A stretch of DNA of 64,000 nucleotides, taken from positions 44,790,632-44,854,631 of the forward strand of contig CM055112.1 of assembly GCA_029204225.1 (NCBI GenBank). The letters are read 5' to 3'. Made by a program: the position numbers and the translations under genes. Every line of letters starts with the position of its first letter. Positions within the stretch are counted from its first letter, which is position 1. This document shows, piece after piece, positions 57,797-64,000 of the stretch. Below the pieces are notes generated by a model. The model did not search any database. It was not told the origin of the DNA and saw nothing but the letters and a program-made list of their open reading frames with translations. The stretch is from Diphasiastrum complanatum. Lineage: Eukaryota; Streptophyta; Lycopodiopsida; Lycopodiales; Lycopodiaceae.

Positions 57797-59007
57797 ATGA
57801 CTCACATAGAAGTCAACGAATACCTTGTCAGGTGTGCGACTACTGTACCAGAACCACCTTCGGAGGCGTCTCCTTTTAATCTGAACAAGCGTTCCAAGCC
57901 TTGTTTTGTACATGTTCCTTTTAACCAGGTGCTCAGAGATGAGCTAGACAACACTCGCAATAGGATCAGCCTACAACAAGCTCAAGTTTTTTGTGTTTTC
58001 CAGCTGCATCCAGCAGTGCTCTCAGCAGGACAAACCTCAGATCCACACCATGCAGTCTTTTTTTTTGGACTGTTTGTGCAGATTCAGGTGTTCAGAGAGA
58101 GTTTTTGAGCAACGGATCAATGACTGCTTCTGGTAGTAGTGTATCATAAATTGGGTCCTCCATCGTGAGCTGAAATCCATCTACCCTCCTACTGTCTTTC
58201 TTCCTAAGATTTTTCAACTCTTCCTGCGCTCTCTAGGTAGTCCCTACTCAGAGGCCCTACTGCTCACTGATCAGAGGGACAGCGCCTACATTGATCCATT
58301 TTGGAAGGAATGCGCTGACTTTTATGTGATTTTCTTGCTGTCAGACGTGAGAACACAATTGCTTGACAGGTATTTGAGCGATGGTGGGCCGCTAACTGAA
58401 GTGAAAATGCTTCTCACATATCTTTCTGCATCATTATCGCCTACCAACGGTGTAGAGGGTGACTGATGCTTCCTTGTTTGAAGCTCTCTCTCTCTCTCTC
58501 ACAGGTGGAATATCTCACAGTATGTTGGATTTAACATCTGTCTGGACTCTGAGCTGTTAACTATTCTCCTTCCTTCTCGTAGTTGCCCATGATGAACCAC
58601 AGCTCTTGCTCCTGCTATCTGCTCTGCTAGCCATGATGGTAAAAACCTAGCTAACAATGATCTTCTAGTTTTCATGTAGTTTCTCATAGTTTGCATGACG
58701 TAGAATCCAGATTGTCAATCTAGCCCTTACCATCGAGCTGACAGCATAAAATGTATCGCGATTCTTGTTATTATTGACCAACTGTGTATCCATATCTCAG
58801 TACCGGCACATTGTTCGTAATAACTTTTCAAAACTGATTTTGTAAAAAATTCTACGACAATGAAACAACTGTTACGCACTATCTGTGACTGGGTGATTTG
58901 TTGCTAACATAGTTTGTTTGTTGAAGAATCCAAGCTTCCGAGCTTTGACATTTTCCTTCTTCGCTATTGGTGTGGTGGGCTTCGAGTATTTCTATTTCAA
59001 CAATTAG
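57797..59007 (+). pseudogene. Island of host-like exons, unidentified gene
   Basis: Less AT-rich than its surroundings. Plus-strand coding-looking pieces: 57797-58108 (CFVHVPFNQVLRDELDNTRN), 58166-58465 (FLPKIFQLFLRSLGSPYSEA, WKECADFYVIFLLSDVRTQL), a piece after CTCTCTCTCTCACAG at 58505 (WNISQYVGFNICLDSELL), and a possible last exon 58927-59007 after TTGTTGAAG (NPSFRALTFSFFAIGVVGFE, stop TAG 59005-59007) that looks like a C-terminal membrane helix. Exons do not all join in phase. Possibly a gene fragment captured by an element; the family is not recognised. Confidence 0.35.
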
Positions 59008-59140
59008 CTTGTAAGACTACCAGAATTTTGTTTTGAAAGTTTTCATTTCAGAAATTCTGTAAGACTTTGCTATCACTGACTCTTTTGAAGAGAGGTGCAA
59101 TTTATAGCTAGTGGCTCCAGTGTCCATGCCTCGTTTCGTC

Positions 59141-60031
59141 TCATCGAATTAATCTCCTCTGACATTGCCTAGCTTCTTTGATCATAGAGAGCATGGATTT
59201 GTAGTTGGGATGTCCCAACCTCCTATGCCATAATTCCTCCATAGAGAGCTTGTTCACAAGAGCAACATTACGAGCATTCACATACTCATTTGGATCTAGT
59301 TTATAGATGCCACCAAAAATAGATCCTAATGCAAGTATCTCATCATTCTTCTTGATAGTGCAAGTATCAACATTGAATTTTACATCAAGGCCATTATCAA
59401 GCAATTGGCCAACACTAATAAGATTCTTGGTAAGCTTAGGTACATAAAGAACTCTAGAGAGAGAAAGAACTTTAGAGGATGCAAGCTTCAAGGGAATGTT
59501 CCCTATGCCTTCAATAGGACATTCAACAGTGTATATTGATTTCTTGACTCCATCATAAGGTGCAATAGAAGAGAAAGAGTCCTTGGAGCTACACATATGT
59601 GAAGAGGCTCCACTATCAATATACCATAGGCCGTCCTTCTTGAAAGGAGTAGATGAGAAACTAGAGACCATAAGAGATCCCTCTCCATCACTTGCAATAG
59701 TGTCTTCCTTCTCATTGGTAATATTGGCTTGCTTGAGTTGATTCTTCTTTTTGAAGCAATTGGTGGCATAATGACCTTTCTTGCCACAATAAAAGCACTT
59801 GATCTTCTTCTTCTTAAGCTTGGATGATGAAGCATTAGAGGAGAAATCTTTCTCCTCATCTTTGTCTTTGGATTTAACTTTGTCCTTGCTTGAGGATTGT
59901 TGATGTTGGTTCTTGCTCCTCCCTTTGTGCTTATCCTTGGCAAAGAGAGCTTTGCCATCATTATGAGTGAGAGAAAGCTTGTCCATCCTCAAGAGCTTGT
60001 ACTCTTGTCTTGATTCTTCTGAAATTAGCAC
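59141..60031 (-). pseudogene. Copia gag-protease-integrase fragment (element A family)
   Basis: A 296-codon minus-strand frame closely related to element A 3225-4010. It holds the gag C-terminus (LLRMDKLSLTHNDGKALF), the CCHC knuckle CFYCGKKGHYATNC, the complete protease WYIDSGASSHM that element A has lost, the post-protease region and the start of the integrase zinc domain (LWHRRLGHPNYKSM). It is cut at both ends: by 59140 sequence and at 60031 by the inverted gene-pair copy. Confidence 0.85.
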
Positions 60032-61929
60032 ACAGCTTAAAAGGCATTGAGGCCCTTCCCGAAACAGAGGAAGACGAGATTATAGAAAGAGTTGTTCCCT
60101 TATCAGTTCCTAATACTAATAAAAAAAATATAGAAAAATTGACTGAATAGAGATCTATTTGTAAATAGATATACATCAAAAAAAAAAAAAGATACAATCA
60201 TTTTACATGTAAACAACCCGTTTATGGGTTTTTTTTATTCATACCAATATAGATTCTTACAATCAAGTTGTGTCCATAGTGTAATACTGGAATGCAATTT
60301 TCTATATTGATAAAAAAAACATTATGATTGGCATGTATTTGCTGATTGTGAATCTCAATGTTCTTCCATAAGTTGGATTGTTTTGCCAATATCTCTGCAT
60401 TTGATCTCGAGCTCATGTCTTTTACATACCTGCATAAAACTAATACAAAGATAGTTATAATTAGTACAGAGATTGTATTAGAAAGTTTTGATTGAAAATA
60501 TTCATAAAAGATCGAGTGTTTACAGTTACTTACGAGTTTACCATTGAAAATGAATCTGAAGTCTGAAAGTACATCATCTTGTAGGAGCAATAGTTCTCGC
60601 TTGATGTAATTTAGACTCCAATCTTCTTCCACCTCAATGCACTCAAAACGGCATCATTGTATATAATTTTAATATTTTTTCATTTTGAATGTCCACTGGC
60701 TTCCAAGTCTTGATCGAGTGGCACCCATTTACCTTTATATTTTTTCCATCTTTGATAATGGAAGCATAAGCTCAACATTTGTTTTTCAATTTGATAATGG
60801 AAGCACATGAAAGACATTTTAATTTTGCATTCTATTTCTCCATCTGATCTTTTGTCCCAGTCTTCATCCATATGTTCAGATAATAAACTATCAAAAAAAA
60901 ATTTGCATACAAACATCGTTGGGGTTTTGTGTACATGGACACTTGAAAAGAAATCACGAAATATATTCAAGGAAATAAACCAACTCAATCTGACTGTTTT
61001 TTATTTCGTGCTCATTTTTAATGAATTTCGTGCGATCCATTCATTACTTTCAAAACTAGGTAATGGAATTGGTACTATTTGTCCAAAATTTCTTTTTGTA
61101 TCAGGAATGTACATTGATTCATAAAAAAAGATTCCACTATCAGCTAGATCTTTTGCAGTTCTACCTCGATATTGCAGCTATCCAATATCAGTGTGAATAA
61201 CATCTAACACATCTACTAAAGAGCCACTCAGCTCTCATTCATTTATGTTGGATGGATATAAATCTGCAAGAGAAAAATGATTAGATTGGAAATTTTACTA
61301 TTAGATATTTATGAATGACAAAAATTTAAGTATCATAAATATCAATACTCACAGTTGTTCTTTTTGTGATCCTGATGGTTGAATCCTTGCACATTTATCT
61401 CTGAATTGCATATATACATGTTGGACTAGAATTTCATAATAGATTTTCCTCCTAATGATGTTCTAAAATACATAATTATGGCCTTCCAATAAGATCAAAA
61501 TGATAGTTTTGACCTTTTGCTTTTTTGAAATGCTCCTCTTGATGATGGATGCATCAAAACCCAAGAGTCAATTCAATAAGCTCTATGTTGTACAAGTGTT
61601 ATTTGTTATATAATTTGGCTCCTATATAAGCTATTTATACTGGTGAAAGTTTTGGTTTTATTGAAAAACTGTTCACACCCATTGATTTCCCTTTGTCAAT
61701 TCTGTATTGTACTATCGTCATTCCTAGTGACATTATAAATTGAGAAGTTTGAGTTATATTTCATCATAAAATTCATCTCAAGCTTGTAATTCACAAACTC
61801 CAAATATCAACAATTTCACAATTGTCAACGATGGAATGAGATTATGAGCCTAAGACCGAGAATCAAATAGACTATGATGATGGTTTTAAAGTTGACTCTA
61901 GAATATCAGTAGGACCAAGGTGAAGATTT
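60032..61929 (-). repeat. Inverted copy of 23014-24938
   Basis: Reverse complement of the 23.0-24.94 kb block, containing the last part of both convergent host-like genes. Its left end joins the Copia fragment at 60031. The tail of the second gene is read on the plus strand at about 60035-60148 (GIEALPETEEDEIIERVV, stop TAG). Confidence 0.85.
60355..61263 (-). pseudogene. Host-like multi-exon gene, pseudogenised (copy 2)
   Basis: Inverted copy of 23666-24625. Last exon 60355-60429, intron with TTACTTAC donor complement at 60527-60534, main exon above. It shares the TAG of copy 1 (complement at 61178-61180). It also has its own lesions: a TGA shortly after EASGHSK (about 60680), a one-base deletion near 60645, and a 51-bp in-frame loss near 61030. 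So it cannot code for the protein. Confidence 0.6.
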
Positions 61930-62381
61930 TGTGAGAAATTGTCAAAAAATTGGCAAATCTAGCTTGATCAAAACCATGTAAATTGTACATACGTGGGTCC
62001 CACACATGTGAATCCATGTTGGCACGTGTGAGGTGAGGTCAAAGTAGTTTAGATCTCATTCATAGGGTTAGGTAAGATTGGCAAATTAGGGCAAAAATGG
62101 TCAATCATCTTGCTTATTACATGCTAGATTTTCACCTAACTTGAGGTGAAGAAGAGCTTATTGTACATGCAATCCATCATTCCATAGTGAGGAGATAGAA
62201 TTTTTGGAGCACATTGGCAACCTTGAGGTTTCTACACATTTGTCTTGACTTTTTGTGAATGCTTTGGTATCTAAACTTGGTTCCACTTAATCTTTGATAA
62301 TAGGCTGTACTAGAGGCCGTACCACACACGTGTGGGGTCGGAATTCAATGTTTGATCAATGCTTTTGATTGCCCTTGATTG
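61930..62381 (+). repeat. LTR-X, 5' part of a chimeric LTR
   Basis: Begins TGTGAGAAATTGTC; related to the element B LTR. GAGGCCGTACCA leads into CACACGTGTG at 62325-62334. It breaks off at TTGCCCTTGATTG, where LTR-Y sequence begins. Confidence 0.7.
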
Positions 62382-62975
62382 TGGGCGTAAAAGTTTTCTA
62401 TATTGAGTCTAGGGGTACCTAAACTTTTTAAGTCCTTATACACATTTTAGTAGATGATAGGCCAAACTTGGACGATGATGTGGCTTGAGCTAGCTTAGGA
62501 TTTCTACATTTTTCATGATGAGAGTGGATGAGTGACACTTTCCTATGTGTTGCTATGAGATCAAGAGACCAATCAAAAGAGAGAAATCCATGAAATTGGT
62601 CTAATCAAATTTGAGGGCCACCTCGAGGTATTACTATTAGCAGTGAGCCTCATTCTACACTTACACTTAGATTTTTTCTTGCTTTCTCTCTCTACCTGAG
62701 AGCATGTAGTTGCTTCTCTCTCTACCTGAGAGCATGTACTTGCTTCTCTCTCTACCCAAGAGAAAGGCTTTTCCATACTTAGTTTTTTTCATTATGAGTT
62801 TTCCACACATGTGAATGTACTTTGGTGAATGATTAATGCATGTTCTATGTGTTGTTGTCTTAGATTTGTGAGATAGATCTTGAATATCAATCTATAACTT
62901 GATCTTTTGCAGTCACCCACATCTTAGGAGATCAATCACACTTTTGGGTTGTCCCACATGTGTGAAAATTTAACA
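62382..62975 (+). repeat. LTR-Y, 3' part of a chimeric LTR
   Basis: Related to 12700-13260 and to the element A LTR. CCAAT at 62569 and a CTAAT at 62601, 32 bp apart; three CTCTCTCTCTACC motifs between 62685 and 62757; CACATGTG boxes near 62806 and 62955. It ends AATTTAACA at 62975, followed by the primer site. Confidence 0.75.
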
Positions 62976-63072
62976 TGGTATCAGAGCCTACCTAAGATAT
63001 CCATGCATACATCAAGAGTGATGAGAAATTTGGTGTGAAATCAAGATCTAGAGTTAACATGGTATCAGAGCC
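62976..63072 (+). other. Duplicated primer binding site
   Basis: TGGTATCAGAGCC occurs at 62976-62988 and again at 63060-63072. The 84-bp unit between them (TTAACATGGTATC... to ...ATCTAGAG) is tandemly duplicated with a few mismatches. Only the first is next to the LTR and expected to prime correctly. Confidence 0.85.
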
Positions 63073-63766
63073 TACCTAAGATGTCCATGCATACATCAAG
63101 AGTGATGAGAAATTTGGCGTGAAATCAAGATCTAGAGAGTGTAGTTGCATCACCATAGCAATCTGTGTGATTTTTGGATCAAGAGGGGTCCAAAACACAT
63201 TGTTTTGATACTGTAGGAAATTCAGTGCTCAGAAATGTGTGAAGATCAGTCCACATTGACCAAGTGATTCTTCTTCAAGAGAAATCCAAAATTTGTGTTT
63301 GATAGCTTGCTAGAAAGGTAGATGAGTCTAGATTGTGTTTGAATTTGTTGGAAGTTATAGCCATTTGAATCAAGGTGGGTAGGGCACCCAACCTGGTTGG
63401 ACACACCAAGTTTGACACATATCTAGCTTCTTTGATCCAAAAACTCAAGAAAAAGCTTGCCAATCTTGTCTATTTGAGATCTAGACAATTTTCTGAGGTC
63501 ATGGCCACATAGTTTCATCAAATCACTTGTATTTGAGTCTTTTGTGAATGATTTTAGTGCTTTCCACATGCTTGAGTGAGGTTGACCCAAAATTTGTCCT
63601 TGTTTCATCTTTGATTGAAAGTTTGATCTAGTTGAGAGAGATTGGTAGAGCTAGTGAGATAGATCTCACACCAAGTTGCAAGATCGCAAATTGGAGTTGG
63701 TAGCACACCAATTGAGAGAGAAGCAACACTTTTTGATCCATTACAGGACCCCTTCTCAAGTTTTCA

Positions 63767-63883
63767 TGGCTTCCTTGGGGTCCTTTCTCTTGGAGTCTAG
63801 TGAGAGATTAACCACCTCCAATTACTCTATTTGGAAGGTGAAGATAGAGTCGATTTTTATCCTCCAAAATGTAATGGATATCT
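63767..63883 (+). pseudogene. Truncated Copia gag (element A family)
   Basis: Begins MASLGSFLLESSERLTTSNY at 63767, the same start as the element A gag, and is cut after about 39 codons at LQNVMDI, where Gypsy integrase sequence takes over. Leader and LTR upstream are in the correct order. Confidence 0.85.
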
Positions 63884-64000
63884 TACACCATTTCAGTTGG
63901 TCTATGGTCAACATGATATCGTAATGCCAGTAGAGTTTTTGGTCCCTTCATTAAGGATCGCCACAGCCCAACACCTTGATGAATCCAAATCTCTACAATT
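63884..64000 (+). pseudogene. Ty3/Gypsy integrase fragment at the window edge
   Basis: The frame reads TPFQLVYGQHDIVMP and VEFLVPSLRIATAQHL, the end of the Gypsy integrase core. It continues past the window. Its VEFLVPSLR segment is shared with 32985-33290. Confidence 0.8.

Overview
The window looks like nuclear DNA of a land plant with a large, repeat-rich genome. It is AT-rich and dominated by Ty1/Copia LTR retrotransposons primed by initiator tRNA-Met (primer sites of the TGGTATCAGAGCC type). Ty3/Gypsy fragments are also present, along with GT-AG introns of about 100 bp and long GA/CT microsatellites. There is no sign of a bacterial or organellar genome. I cannot assign a species or major clade. 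No complete host gene was found; all host-like coding sequence is fragmentary.

Layout. 1-1188: LTR-like repeat, inverted copy of 39675-40829. 1189-7243: complete but decayed Copia element A. 7244-18430: LTR pieces, a 119-bp GA tract, gene-like debris, a 116-bp CT tract and segments that recur near 30.6-32.9 kb. 18431-21296: nothing recognised. 13872-14998 and 21297-22461: direct repeats. 22462-23013: chimeric inverted LTR. 23666-24625 and 24828-30602: two convergent, pseudogenised multi-exon host-like genes; the second carries Copia element B (25389-29961) in its last intron. 30643-33290: scrambled repeat copies and a Gypsy pol tail. 33364-35716: LTR fragments. 35717-39590: Copia remnant C. 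39591-42276: repeat arm and a minus-strand element whose LTR carries a 25-bp minisatellite. 42277-46646: Copia remnant D. 46728-47539: Gypsy pol tail plus LTR. 47684-53439: element E, full-length and young. It is nested in the 3' LTR of minus-strand element F (47540-47683 and 53440-56362), part of which is duplicated to 57704. 57705-59007: a small island of host-like exons. 59141-60031: Copia fragment. 60032-61929: inverted copy of the 23-25 kb gene pair. 61930-64000: chimeric LTR, duplicated primer site, truncated gag and a Gypsy integrase end.

The most notable pattern is that several Copia elements keep long open gag-pro-derived frames while their catalytic modules are erased. E has lost about 135 RT codons in frame but has LTRs differing at only three positions. 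B has lost the integrase triad and the whole RT/RNase H. F carries YDGD where RT should have YVDD. These look like non-autonomous, trans-mobilised elements. The LTRs also share regulatory architecture: CCAAT boxes at a regular 31-33 bp spacing in one LTR group, and a GGCCGTAC plus CACACGTGTG module about 512-514 bp into the LTR in another.
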